This document shows, piece by piece, positions 17,328 to 26,385 of a stretch of DNA of 64,000 nt. The stretch's first letter is position 1; each line of letters starts with the position of its first letter. The position numbers and the translations under genes are program-made. The DNA lies in the NCBI GenBank assembly GCA_003225315.1, contig QHZD01000020.1:124001-188000 (forward strand), read 5' to 3'. The stretch is from Acidobacteriota bacterium (GTDB lineage: Bacteria; Acidobacteriota; Terriglobia; Acidiferrales; UBA7541). A model generated the notes under the pieces. It worked only from the letters and a program-made list of their open reading frames with translations. It was not told the DNA's origin and did not search any database.

Positions 17328-19418
17328 CTATGGCTTCGAGCCAGAGCAAGGCCCGCCTCCGGCGGCAGCCTCGATCAATTTCTGAACTGCAGGCGCGGGA
17401 ATCATCAGTAACTGTGCTTTCGGTTTTTTCATCTGTTCCAGGGTCGCAAGCTGCTGCGCTTTCCACGTGTCGGGGGCTGGCTGGCCCTTTGCGATAGCGT
17501 CGAGAGCGGCAAGCGCTGCTGTGCCCAACGCGGAGAGATCCTGGGAGTTGGCCGCTACTTCTTTGACCAGGAAAGAGCGCTGCGCGAGGGGCTGGAGGAT
17601 GGCGTCGTTGTCGCGCCAAGCAGTGAGTTGCGCGCGGAGCCGTGCCTCCGCCGCCGCGTCATGGCAAGATGATGAGAGAAATTGATCGACCAACTCGCCA
17701 AAACGGCGGGCTGCATCGCTCTCAAGCGGAACCGCGTCTACGAGGCGATTCATGGGTGTGGCGCTTGTCGGTTCCGCAGGCGCGGTTCGTTCGCGAGTGT
17801 ACTCTTTCACCGGTTCGACGGCGTCGGCAAGAGTGCGAAGAGCGGCAAATTCCGCGCGTGAAGGGGAGCCAGCGAGGCGCTGCAACATGTGCCGCATGAC
17901 GGTCCGGTGCGTAAGACCCAGCCATTCCAGCCGGGCGCTGACGAAATCCAAGCGCGTATACATGGAAGCGGGGTCGCGGACTTCCCGCGGAGACCACAGA
18001 CGCTCGGCAATCGCGGCGTTCCTGGGCCAGATACGCGAATCCAAGTTCTCAGGGCTGACGTATTCGGCCCACATGCACGATTCACCCCCCAGAATTCGTT
18101 GCTTTTCTTCGGCAGAAAGATTGGCAGTGTCGCCGCTCATCGGGTCGACAGCATAGTGCCGCGCCGCAGGCCAACCCAAGTCCAGGTAATACCCGTTCGA
18201 CAAAATCCCGCGATAGCCCTGCTTTGCGGCTTGCGCCAGCGATGCTTGCCCGCGCCAGGATTGAATCACAATGTCTTTCGGCACGCCCGGCACCAGCACT
18301 TCATCCCAGCCAATCACCACCTTGCCATGCTTCACCACCAGCTTCTGGACGCGCCCGCTGAAATACGCCTGTAGCGCTTCATTGTTTTTGATCCCCTGCG
18401 CCTTCATAAACGCCTGAATTTTCGGGTTGGCGTCCCACTCCTTGCCGTTCACCTCGTCGCCGCCAATGTGGAAATAGTGGTCCGGAAAAATCCTTGCCAT
18501 TTCACCGATGAATTCATCGAGAAACTTGTAGACTCTCTCGTTCGTGGGGTCCATTGCCGGATCGAAGACGCCCCATCTCCGCTCGATTTCGTAGGGTCCT
18601 TTTCCGCTGGCCAGCTCGGGGTGCCCCACGAACCAGGCGGTGCTATGGCCGGGCATATCGAATTCCGGCACCACCCGAATGCCGCGATCGCGCGCGTAGG
18701 CGATCAGGTCGCGGATTTCATCCTGCGCGTAATAAAGGGAGTCGGAGCCCAATTCGTGAAGTTTCGGAAATTTCCTGCTCTCCGCGCGAAAGCCCTGGTT
18801 CTCCGAGAGGTGCCAGTGGAAAACGTTCATCTTCACGGCTTCCATGGCGTCGAGATTCCGGTGAATCACGTCGAGCGGAATAAAATGGCGGGCGGAATCG
18901 ATCATCAAGCCACGCCACGGGAAACGCGGCTTGTCTTGGATCGTGGCTGCGGGTACGGCAAATCCGTCGGACGACACATCCACGAGTTGCAGAAATGTTT
19001 GCAGCCCGTGCATCGTTCCGAGCGGCGTAGTGGCCCGGAGCCTTGCACTCGCGGTGCTCACATCAAGGATGTAGGATTCATCCTCGCCGACTTCCTGAAT
19101 CTCTTTGCTCGCGTGATCGGTCTGAATCACGAGCGTGGCTTTTCCGGTCTTCGAGGGCTTCAACGCGAGCGGGAGACCTGTTTGGCGCGCGAGTTGACGC
19201 AAGAATCGCTCACTGGCGCGCTCCAGGCGGGGCTCGATATATCCCGTGAACGCCACGGAAAACGCGGAGTCCACGCGCAGGCTGCCTGTTCCCGGCTGCA
19301 CGTTCGCGGGAAGGGGCATGAGATTCAATGCAGGCTGTTGAGCTATAGTCATTGCCGGGTGCAACAAACTGCAAAGAATGAGTATGCCAAGTCCTTGCAA
19401 ACGCGCATTCTGAGCCAT
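17328..19418 (-). CDS. exported beta-N-acetylhexosaminidase, GH20
   Basis: 696 residues from the ATG at 19418, chosen because a signal peptide (MAQNARLQGLGILILCSLL..AQQ) starts there and GGGAGG lies upstream; a longer frame to 19487 exists. An N-terminal GH20b-like domain is followed by the catalytic barrel with FHIGGDEVNGKEW; the Asp-Glu pair (about D321/E322) is the catalytic dyad of substrate-assisted GH20 hydrolysis. It cleaves terminal GlcNAc/GalNAc from chitin-type or glycan oligosaccharides. The roughly 150-residue C-terminal tail after the barrel is not assigned. Confidence 0.93.
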   Translation of the reverse strand: MAQNARLQGLGILILCSLLHPAMTIAQQPALNLMPLPANVQPGTGSLRVDSAFSVAFTGYIEPRLERASERFLRQLARQTGLPLALKPSKTGKATLVIQTDHASKEIQEVGEDESYILDVSTASARLRATTPLGTMHGLQTFLQLVDVSSDGFAVPAATIQDKPRFPWRGLMIDSARHFIPLDVIHRNLDAMEAVKMNVFHWHLSENQGFRAESRKFPKLHELGSDSLYYAQDEIRDLIAYARDRGIRVVPEFDMPGHSTAWFVGHPELASGKGPYEIERRWGVFDPAMDPTNERVYKFLDEFIGEMARIFPDHYFHIGGDEVNGKEWDANPKIQAFMKAQGIKNNEALQAYFSGRVQKLVVKHGKVVIGWDEVLVPGVPKDIVIQSWRGQASLAQAAKQGYRGILSNGYYLDLGWPAARHYAVDPMSGDTANLSAEEKQRILGGESCMWAEYVSPENLDSRIWPRNAAIAERLWSPREVRDPASMYTRLDFVSARLEWLGLTHRTVMRHMLQRLAGSPSRAEFAALRTLADAVEPVKEYTRERTAPAEPTSATPMNRLVDAVPLESDAARRFGELVDQFLSSSCHDAAAEARLRAQLTAWRDNDAILQPLAQRSFLVKEVAANSQDLSALGTAALAALDAIAKGQPAPDTWKAQQLATLEQMKKPKAQLLMIPAPAVQKLIEAAAGGGPCSGSKP

Positions 19419-19525
19419 GGTCCCGAGAATCCTCCCTCGCAGGGTAGCAAATCTCTGCTGACTGCTATGTAGCACGAGCCTTGGCATACTGTCATATCTT
19501 CATCATCCTGCGAAGAGGATTTCGC

Positions 19526-19603
19526 GTGGGACAGACATTCCTGTCTGTCTGCCGCTGAGTAGCAACCACTTACAAAGAGGACAGGCAGGAATGCCTGTCC
19601 CAC
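19526..19603. repeat. inverted repeat with 24-base arms
   Basis: Left arm 19526-19549 (GTGGGACAGACATTCC..) and right arm 19580-19603 are reverse complements with two mismatches, separated by 30 bases. Each arm contains its own smaller palindrome (ACAGGC..GCCTGT type). It lies between the GH20 gene and coaD; no coding content. It looks like a REP/MITE-type element. Confidence 0.75.
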
Positions 19604-19656
19604 AAAAGGCGGCTGGGTTAGAATAAACCGAGACGTGCGGCACCGATGACTCCACG

Positions 19657-20139
19657 ATGAAAACTTCAATTGCCATCTACCCGGGTTCGTTTGACCCGGT
19701 CACCAACGGACACCTCGACCTCATCGAGCGTGGGGAGAAGATGTTCGATTTGCTGATTGTCGCGGTGCTGCGAAACGCCGAGAAAGAGCCTTTGTTTTCC
19801 GTGAAGGAACGCGTCGAAATGCTGCGCGAAGTGACCAAACAGTGGACGAGCGTGGAGATCGACGTTTTCGATGGCCTCCTGGTGGACTACGCGCGGAAGC
19901 GCGGCGCCGGCGTCATCCTGCGGGGAATCCGCGCCGTTTCCGACTACGAATATGAATTGCAGATGGCGCTGATGAACCGGAAACTTGAGCCGCGGCTTGA
20001 GACAGTTTTTATGCTGCCGGGCTTGTCGTACAGCTACTTGAGCTCGAAGCTGGTGCGCGAAATTGCGCAGCTTGGCGCATCGCTCAAGGGCCTGGTGCCG
20101 GAAGTGGTGGAGCAGCGCTTGCGCGCGAAAGTTTCGTAA
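19657..20139 (+). CDS. coaD: phosphopantetheine adenylyltransferase CoaD
   Basis: 160 residues. The nucleotidyltransferase motif TNGH is in YPGSFDPVTNGHLDLI, and LRGIRAVSDYEYE and SYSYLSSKLVRE are typical of CoaD. It transfers AMP from ATP to 4-phosphopantetheine, the penultimate step of coenzyme A synthesis, in the cytoplasm. Length is normal (about 160). It precedes the aminotransferase gene by 49 bases. Confidence 0.97.
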   Translation: MKTSIAIYPGSFDPVTNGHLDLIERGEKMFDLLIVAVLRNAEKEPLFSVKERVEMLREVTKQWTSVEIDVFDGLLVDYARKRGAGVILRGIRAVSDYEYELQMALMNRKLEPRLETVFMLPGLSYSYLSSKLVREIAQLGASLKGLVPEVVEQRLRAKVS

Positions 20140-20188
20140 ACGAATTTGACGTGTGCTTTAGACAGTGAACTCTTTTCAAGGAGCGAAG

Positions 20189-21385
20189 GTGCAATTTACG
20201 GACCGTATCAATCGCATACAAATTTCGCCGACCGCGGCGGTGATCTCCGAAGCGGAGAAGCTGAAGTCGCGTGGAGTGGATATCGCGGACTTCGGCCCCG
20301 GCGAGCCGGACTTCCCCACGCCGGACCACATCAAGAAAGCCGCGATCAAGGCGATCGAGGAAAACAAATCTAAATATACGCCGACGGGCGGAATCATGCC
20401 GCTGCGCGAAGCGATTTGCGCGTGGCACAAGCGCGAACTGGGCTCTTCCTATGACGCAAAAGAATGCGTGGTCAGCGTTGGCGGCAAACATTCCATCTTT
20501 AATGTGATGAGCGTGCTGGTCCAGCAAGGCGACGAAATCATTATCCCCGCGCCATACTGGGTGAGCTTTCCGGACATCGTGAAATATGCGGGCGGGACAC
20601 CGGTCTTTGTTGAGACGAAACCGGAAGAGGGCTTCAGCGTGAAGGCTTCGGCCATCGAAAAAGCCGTCACTCCTCGGACAAAGTTGCTCATCCTTAATTC
20701 GCCCAGCAATCCAACGGGAGGCGTTGTTCCGCCGGATGAGTACGAGCGCATCCTCGCCGTTTGCAGGAAGCACAAAGTTTGGCTGATGGGCGACGAGTGC
20801 TATTCGCATTTCACGTACGAACCGCACAAGCCGTATTCGATCGCGAGCGCCGCGGGCTCCAAGGAAAACGTCGTCATCATCGGCTCGGTTTCGAAAACGT
20901 TCGCGATGACCGGCTGGCGTATCGGTTACACGCTTGGGCCGGAGGTGTTGATCCAAGCGCTCATCAAGCTGCAGAGCCAGTCCACGTCCAATGCGACCTC
21001 CATCGCGCAGTATGCGGCACTCGAAGCGATGCGCGGGACGATGGAAACGGTTCCCGTGATGCTGGCCGAATATGAAAAGCGCCGCAAACGCATCGTCGAG
21101 GGACTGCGCGCGATTCCTGGAATTACTTGCGAATGGCCGGGCGGCGCGTTTTACGCTTTTCCCAATGTGTCGGCGCATCTCGGGGAAGGCAGGCATGCAC
21201 ACGCCAAAACTTGCACCGCGCTTGCCAAGTTAGTCCTGGAGAAAGCGCACGTTGCGTTGGTGCCCGGAGAAGCTTTCGGCGCGCCCGGCTATCTGCGCCT
21301 TTCTTACGCCACTTCCATCGAACGCATCGAGGAAGGACTGCGCCGCCTCGAACGTTTTTTCTCTCGCGCTGAAGCCGCCGCCTGA
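20189..21385 (+). CDS. PLP aminotransferase class I (aspartate aminotransferase-like)
   Basis: 398 residues from a GTG at 20189 with AAGGAG five bases upstream; an earlier GTG at 20165 has no such site. It reads MQFTDRINRIQISPTAAV. PLP is bound through the Lys in GSVSKTFAMTGWRIG; NSPSNPTGG is the conserved loop. The group I-beta type (AspC of Thermus-like organisms) acts on aspartate or aromatic amino acids; the exact substrate is not set by sequence. coaD lies upstream, manA starts three bases after its stop. Confidence 0.9.
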   Translation: MQFTDRINRIQISPTAAVISEAEKLKSRGVDIADFGPGEPDFPTPDHIKKAAIKAIEENKSKYTPTGGIMPLREAICAWHKRELGSSYDAKECVVSVGGKHSIFNVMSVLVQQGDEIIIPAPYWVSFPDIVKYAGGTPVFVETKPEEGFSVKASAIEKAVTPRTKLLILNSPSNPTGGVVPPDEYERILAVCRKHKVWLMGDECYSHFTYEPHKPYSIASAAGSKENVVIIGSVSKTFAMTGWRIGYTLGPEVLIQALIKLQSQSTSNATSIAQYAALEAMRGTMETVPVMLAEYEKRRKRIVEGLRAIPGITCEWPGGAFYAFPNVSAHLGEGRHAHAKTCTALAKLVLEKAHVALVPGEAFGAPGYLRLSYATSIERIEEGLRRLERFFSRAEAAA

Positions 21386-21388
21386 AAC

Positions 21389-22459
21389 GTGAGTGCCTGG
21401 CCAATAGCGCCTGAGCCGTTTCGCATTAAACCCACGTTCTCCGAGCGTCTGTGGGGCAGCCGTTCACTGGCCCCTCTTTTCCCGGAAATGCATGATCTCA
21501 AGTCGCCAATTGGCGAGGCTTGGTTGACTGGTCTTGATTGCCGCATAGCCAATGGCCCATTTGTCGACAAAACACTGGGCGAAGCTTGGAAAGAAATGAC
21601 TACAGCTTGGCGCGGCCTGAAATTCCGAGATGAAACTGACTTTCCTCTTCTCTTAAAATTCATCTTTCCTACCGACAAGCTCTCCATTCAAGTTCATCCA
21701 GATGACGCCTACGCAGCTGTGCACGAAGCAGCTGCAGGTGGTCGCGGCAAGACGGAGATGTGGCACGTCGTTTCTGCGGAACCTGGGGCTCGATTGCTCG
21801 CGGGCCTCAAACCGGGCGCGACAAAGGAGCGAGTGCTCGCGGCGCTTAGCGATCACACTTTGGAAGACCTCTTTCAATCCTACGAGGTTCAGGCAGGTGA
21901 TACCTTCTTCATTCCTGCCGGGACACCGCACACCATTGGCCCCGGTATGATTATTTGCGAGGTACAGGAATACTCTGACCTCACCTATCGCCTCTATGAC
22001 TATGAGCGGGTCGACGCCAAAGGAAAAGCGCGCGAGCTCCACGTTGAAAAGGCTATGGAGGTCCTGAATTTCAACTCCAACGCTGGCGGGAAGGTAGCGA
22101 CTCGCCCGCGACTAATCCGGAATAAGAAGTTTTGGGAAGATTTGGTTGACTGCCCCTACTTCTCAACGTCGAAACGCGAAATTGACGAGCCAACCCACCT
22201 GAAGTCGATCGGCAAACCCAGCCATGAATTTAGTTTGTGGGTTTTTCTGGAAGGCGAAGGGAAAATTGGCTGGTCTAGCAATCCACAGGATATGACCAGA
22301 AGCAATTTTGGCGAGTTTTCTTATACGCAAGGAGAGTGCTGGTTTATTCCTGCGGTGTTTGGGAGCCATGGCTACTATCCGAAGAAGAAAACTAACGTGC
22401 TTATGGCTTCTCCTCTTAATCAGAAGAATGAGCTAAAGAAGAACGGTGATGCGGACTGA
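21389..22459 (+). CDS. manA: mannose-6-phosphate isomerase, class I
   Basis: 356 residues from a GTG. Type I PMI features include zinc ligands in IQVHPDD and the later Glu/His in KTEMWHV and IPAGTPHTIG. It converts fructose-6-phosphate and mannose-6-phosphate. It overlaps manC by 11 bases. With manC and the phosphohexomutase it completes the route to GDP-mannose. By eye it is less GC-rich and has more A/T-ending codons than its neighbours, which could reflect separate acquisition. Confidence 0.92.
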   Translation: MSAWPIAPEPFRIKPTFSERLWGSRSLAPLFPEMHDLKSPIGEAWLTGLDCRIANGPFVDKTLGEAWKEMTTAWRGLKFRDETDFPLLLKFIFPTDKLSIQVHPDDAYAAVHEAAAGGRGKTEMWHVVSAEPGARLLAGLKPGATKERVLAALSDHTLEDLFQSYEVQAGDTFFIPAGTPHTIGPGMIICEVQEYSDLTYRLYDYERVDAKGKARELHVEKAMEVLNFNSNAGGKVATRPRLIRNKKFWEDLVDCPYFSTSKREIDEPTHLKSIGKPSHEFSLWVFLEGEGKIGWSSNPQDMTRSNFGEFSYTQGECWFIPAVFGSHGYYPKKKTNVLMASPLNQKNELKKNGDAD

Positions 22460-23561
22460 AAAGCTTACAATCCACGCCGTGATCCTTGCCGGGGGCCGCG
22501 GCACACGCTTTTGGCCGCGCAGCCGCACACGCACACCAAAGCAACTGTTGAACATCATCGGCAAGGACACCATGCTGCAGCAGACCGCCGCGCGTCTGAA
22601 GCCGCTGATTTCCGCCGAACGCATCTGGACGGTCACGAATGCGGAGCAGGCCTCGGCCGTCCGCAAACAGGTTCCCACAGCTGCTCGCAAGCGCGTGCTG
22701 ATCGAGCCCATGGGAATGAATACTGCGGTGGCAATCGGCCTGGCGGCCATTCATGTGCGCCATGTGGCGCGGGGCGACTCGTTGATGGCGGTGCTCCCAG
22801 CTGACCATTACATCGAGCAACCGCAAAAGTTCCGGGAGATTGTGACTGCCGCACTCGATGCAGCACGCGAACCGAGACGAATGGTGGTACTTGGTATACC
22901 CCCAACCCGACCGGAGACTGGTTTCGGCTATATCGAGCGGATGGGTGAACCTGTCACTTCGCGCAACTTCCCGGTTTTTGCCGTCTGCCGCTTCACGGAG
23001 AAACCCGAACTGAAACTCGCGCAAGAGTATGTCGCTTCAGGCAACTATCATTGGAACGCCGGCATGTTTTTCTGGCGGATATCCGCGTTCCTGGAGAATC
23101 TGAAGAGCTTTCTGCCGAAGACGCATGCCGCGCTGGAAAAGCTAGCAGAATTCATTGGGACACGTACCTACGAGCGCAGATTGCGCTCGATTTATCCGAA
23201 GCTCGAAAATATTTCAGTGGACTACGCCGTGCTCGAACCCGCGACTCGCGTCGAGGGACCGCCGCGCGTTTTTGTGATTCCGGCAGAAGTGGGCTGGAGC
23301 GATATTGGCTCCTGGGCGGCCGTTTATGAACTGCTGGCAAAGAAAACCGGCGAGAACGTCCTTGCCGGACAAGGCCACACGCTTGATGCGGAAGGCAATT
23401 TTTTCTGGAGCCCGTCCAAATTCGTTGCCGCCATCGGCGTCCGTGATCTGGTGGTGGTTGAGACACCGGATGCGCTGCTTATCTGCCCGCGCGACCGCGC
23501 CCAAGATGTGGGAAAAATCGTGAAATGGCTCGAAGCGCAGCGCCGGAAGGAACTTCTCTAG
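22449..23561 (+). CDS. manC: mannose-1-phosphate guanylyltransferase
   Basis: 370 residues from the ATG at 22449 (GTG at 22446 also possible). The nucleotidyltransferase signature AVILAGGRGTRFWPRSR and TPKQLL near the N-terminus, VLPADHYI, and FTEKPELKLAQEY followed by NAGMFFW are typical. It makes GDP-mannose from mannose-1-phosphate and GTP for polysaccharide or glycolipid synthesis. It lacks the fused isomerase domain of bifunctional ManC proteins, in line with a separate manA immediately upstream. Confidence 0.93.
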   Translation: MRTEKLTIHAVILAGGRGTRFWPRSRTRTPKQLLNIIGKDTMLQQTAARLKPLISAERIWTVTNAEQASAVRKQVPTAARKRVLIEPMGMNTAVAIGLAAIHVRHVARGDSLMAVLPADHYIEQPQKFREIVTAALDAAREPRRMVVLGIPPTRPETGFGYIERMGEPVTSRNFPVFAVCRFTEKPELKLAQEYVASGNYHWNAGMFFWRISAFLENLKSFLPKTHAALEKLAEFIGTRTYERRLRSIYPKLENISVDYAVLEPATRVEGPPRVFVIPAEVGWSDIGSWAAVYELLAKKTGENVLAGQGHTLDAEGNFFWSPSKFVAAIGVRDLVVVETPDALLICPRDRAQDVGKIVKWLEAQRRKELL

Positions 23562-23619
23562 CAGGCCAATCCGGCTGTTTTGGGAAAATATCGCTTCGCG
23601 TATACTTTTCCCGGCACAC

Positions 23620-25029
23620 ATGTCCTCAATCAAGTTTGGAACCGACGGCTGGCGCGGTGTTATCGCGGAAGATTTCACTTTTGCGAACGCCCGCATCGTC
23701 GCGCATGCCATCGCGCGCTACGTGGTGCGAAATGAGGACGCGCGTAAAGGCGTGCTCGTCGGCTACGACCATCGTTACGCCGCGGATCGCGTGGCCGCAG
23801 CGGTCGCGGAAGTAATCAGCGCCAGCGGCACTCCCGTATGGCTGGCGGATAAGCCCTGCCCGACGCCGGCGATTTCCTATCTGGTGAGGCACCGCGGCGC
23901 GGCCGGCGGCATCGTCATCACCGCCAGCCACAATCCTTATCGCTGGAACGGCATCAAGTACAAAGCCAGCTACGGCAGCAGCGCTCTCCCTTCCATCGTC
24001 GCTCAGATCGAACAGGAACTCGACGCAGTGTTGCAGAAGGGCGTGCCACCCCTGCCGCCCCGCCAGAATCTGATACACCCTCTCGAGCCACGCGCGCCAT
24101 ATCTCGATGCGCTCGAAAAACTGGTGGATTGGAAACGCCTGCGCGATGCGAAGTTCCGTTTTGTCTTTGATCCTATGCACGGATCAGCAGCGGGGCTGCT
24201 GCCGGAGCTTTTCCGCCGCAACAGGATCTCCTGCGAGGAAATTCGCGGCACACGCGATCCGCGTTTCGGCGGCGTGCATCCGGAGCCGATCGAACCGCAC
24301 ATTGAAGCGCTGCGCCAGGCGGTGTGCGCGGGAAAATGCGACGCCGGATTCTGCGCTGACGGGGATGGCGACCGCATCGGTGCCATCGACCGCGACGGCG
24401 CGTTCATCAATCCTCACCAGATTTTTTCGCTGCTCGTCTGGCACCTCGCAGGAACCCGCGACCTGCCCGGCGATATCGCAAAAACATTTTCCGTCACGAA
24501 GCTCATCGACAAACTCGCCACAAAATTCGGGCGCAAACTCCACGAAGTGCCCATTGGCTTCAAATATATTTGCGAACTAATGCTGGAACAGAACATTTTG
24601 ATTGGCGGCGAAGAAAGCGGCGGCATCGGCACGAGCCTGTATCTGCCGGAACGCGACGCCACGGTTTCCGCGCTTTTCCTCGCGGAATTGATGGCCTGGC
24701 ACGGCAAGTCTCTAGGAGAGCTGCTGACCGCGCTGCATGCGGAATTCGGCGAGTATCATTACGGCCGCGTCGATCTCGATTTGAAACCTGGGCAAAAAGA
24801 AAAAGCTATCGCTCACTTTTCGAATGGAAAACTGGACCGACTCCTTGGTTTGCCGGTCGTACGCCGCGAGGACATGGACGGCATCAAGGTCTATCTCGGC
24901 GAGGCCGGATGGGTAATGGTGCGCGCCTCAGGAACAGAAAATCTTTTGCGGGTGTATTCAGAAACGTCAAAGCCTGAAACCACGCACCGCGTTCTCAATG
25001 CTGTAACACAAATCGTTCACGAGCTATAG
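23620..25029 (+). CDS. phosphoglucomutase/phosphomannomutase family enzyme
   Basis: 469 residues. The four alpha-D-phosphohexomutase motifs occur in order: active-site Ser in ITASHNPYRWNG (about 105), metal loop ADGDGDRIG, sugar-binding GGEESGG, and phosphate-binding RASGTENLLRVY. It interconverts hexose 6- and 1-phosphates. Next to manA and manC it most likely acts as the mannomutase for GDP-mannose, although glucose-1-phosphate use is possible. Confidence 0.92.
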   Translation: MSSIKFGTDGWRGVIAEDFTFANARIVAHAIARYVVRNEDARKGVLVGYDHRYAADRVAAAVAEVISASGTPVWLADKPCPTPAISYLVRHRGAAGGIVITASHNPYRWNGIKYKASYGSSALPSIVAQIEQELDAVLQKGVPPLPPRQNLIHPLEPRAPYLDALEKLVDWKRLRDAKFRFVFDPMHGSAAGLLPELFRRNRISCEEIRGTRDPRFGGVHPEPIEPHIEALRQAVCAGKCDAGFCADGDGDRIGAIDRDGAFINPHQIFSLLVWHLAGTRDLPGDIAKTFSVTKLIDKLATKFGRKLHEVPIGFKYICELMLEQNILIGGEESGGIGTSLYLPERDATVSALFLAELMAWHGKSLGELLTALHAEFGEYHYGRVDLDLKPGQKEKAIAHFSNGKLDRLLGLPVVRREDMDGIKVYLGEAGWVMVRASGTENLLRVYSETSKPETTHRVLNAVTQIVHEL

Positions 25030-25036
25030 GTGCCCC

Positions 25037-25396
25037 ATGAACACGATAAATCTGAAAGAAAAATTCAACCTCATTTCCGAGCACTACAAACCCTGCATCA
25101 TCGGTGAAGTCAATAATTGCCTGGTGAAAGCCGTCAAGTTCAAAGGAGAATTCCTCTGGCATCATCACGACAGCGAAGATGAACTTTTTCTCGTAGTGAA
25201 AGGCTCTTTCCGCATGAAATTCCGCGATCGTGAACGTGTCGTGCGCGAGGGCGAATTCATTGTCGTCCCGCACGGCGTCGAGCACTGTCCCGTGGCGGAC
25301 GAAGAGGTCCACGTTATCCTGATCGAGCCGAATTCGACGTTGAACACCGGGAACGTCACCAACGAAAGGACCATCGCCCAGCTCGAGCGCATCTGA
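25037..25396 (+). CDS. small cupin-domain protein
   Basis: 119 residues forming one cupin barrel: WHHHDSEDELFLVVKG (motif 1 with His and Glu metal ligands) and GEFIVVPHGVEHCPVADEE (motif 2 with His). Single-domain cupins of this type bind a metal and may be isomerases, dioxygenases or sensors; the function is not known. It lies 7 bases after the mutase gene and 32 bases before the PhzF gene, probably in one transcript. Confidence 0.88.
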   Translation: MNTINLKEKFNLISEHYKPCIIGEVNNCLVKAVKFKGEFLWHHHDSEDELFLVVKGSFRMKFRDRERVVREGEFIVVPHGVEHCPVADEEVHVILIEPNSTLNTGNVTNERTIAQLERI

Positions 25397-25428
25397 CATT
25401 TGCTCCCGCGGCGAATCTACGACCAGTC

Positions 25429-26310
25429 ATGGAACATCGCTTCTACACGCTCGATGTTTTCACCAACAACCGTTTCGAGGGCAACCCGCTCGCGGTATTT
25501 ACTGACGGGGACGGCCTCACCGACGATCAAATGCTCGCTATCGCGCGCGAAATGAATCTTTCGGAAACGGTTTTTGTACAAAAGCCCACGGACGAAGAAG
25601 CCCTCGCGCGCCTGCGCATCTTCACGACCAAGGAAGAACTCAAACTCGCCGGTCATCCTGTAATTGGAACTTGGTTCCTACTCGCGGAACTGGGCGTGGT
25701 TCCCGCGCAGGACGGCGGCGTGCACATCCTGCAAGAAACCGGAGCCGGTGTGTTGCCGGTGGAAATCCGTTTTAAGGATGGCCGCCCGCAGCGCGTCACC
25801 ATGACGCAAAAGGAAGCGATCTTCAAGCCTGCGAAAATCAACAAGAAGAAACTCGCTACAGCGCTGGGACTCTCGCCCAAGGATTTTGACACGAACCTGC
25901 AACCTGAATTTGTGTCCACCGGGATCTTCAACCTGATGGTGCCGCTGCGCAATCGCGCCGCACTTGGCAAGATTGTCATGAACATGGCCGAACTCCGCCG
26001 CCTTCAGGGAAAGAATGCGACGATGGCTTACTGCTTCGCTCTCAGTGGAAATGACAAGGCATTTTCGCGCGGCATGCTGCCGTGGGAACTTTATGAGGAT
26101 GCCGCGACGGGGTCCGCCGCCGGATCGCTGGGCGCATATCTTGTGCGAAACGGAAGACTGGCGCCCGGCCACACGCTGACCATTCTCCAAGGCCAGGAAA
26201 TGGGCCGCCCAAGCCACCTCGAAGTGGAGGTCACGCAAAGCGGAAAGAAACTCGTGCCGCGCGTCAGCGGGGCCGCCGTGAGAGTATTTGAAGGAACGAT
26301 TCGCGCCTGA
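25429..26310 (+). CDS. PhzF-family isomerase-like protein
   Basis: 293 residues. The N-terminus MEHRFYTLDVFTNNRFEGNPLAVF, the Glu in REMNLSETVFV and the repeated DAP-epimerase-like fold (LAGHPVIGTWF; EDAATGSAAGSLGAYL) match PhzF/YddE proteins. PhzF itself isomerises a phenazine precursor, but most homologues outside phenazine clusters have unknown substrates, and no other phz gene is present here. It ends 27 bases before a hairpin that serves the convergent gene. Confidence 0.92.
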   Translation: MEHRFYTLDVFTNNRFEGNPLAVFTDGDGLTDDQMLAIAREMNLSETVFVQKPTDEEALARLRIFTTKEELKLAGHPVIGTWFLLAELGVVPAQDGGVHILQETGAGVLPVEIRFKDGRPQRVTMTQKEAIFKPAKINKKKLATALGLSPKDFDTNLQPEFVSTGIFNLMVPLRNRAALGKIVMNMAELRRLQGKNATMAYCFALSGNDKAFSRGMLPWELYEDAATGSAAGSLGAYLVRNGRLAPGHTLTILQGQEMGRPSHLEVEVTQSGKKLVPRVSGAAVRVFEGTIRA

Positions 26311-26327
26311 CGCAGATTCGCGCTAAC

Positions 26328-26362
26328 AAATGAAAAGGCCGCGCGTCTTCTTGCGCGCGGCC
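26328..26362 (-). terminator. intrinsic terminator after the repeat-rich exported protein
   Basis: 9-bp stem GGCCGCGCG/CGCGCGGCC with an 8-base loop. On the minus strand it is followed by TTTTCATTTG. On the plus strand it could also weakly stop transcription from the PhzF gene. Confidence 0.75.
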
Positions 26363-26385
26363 CTTCACTTCTGCAAAACAAATAC

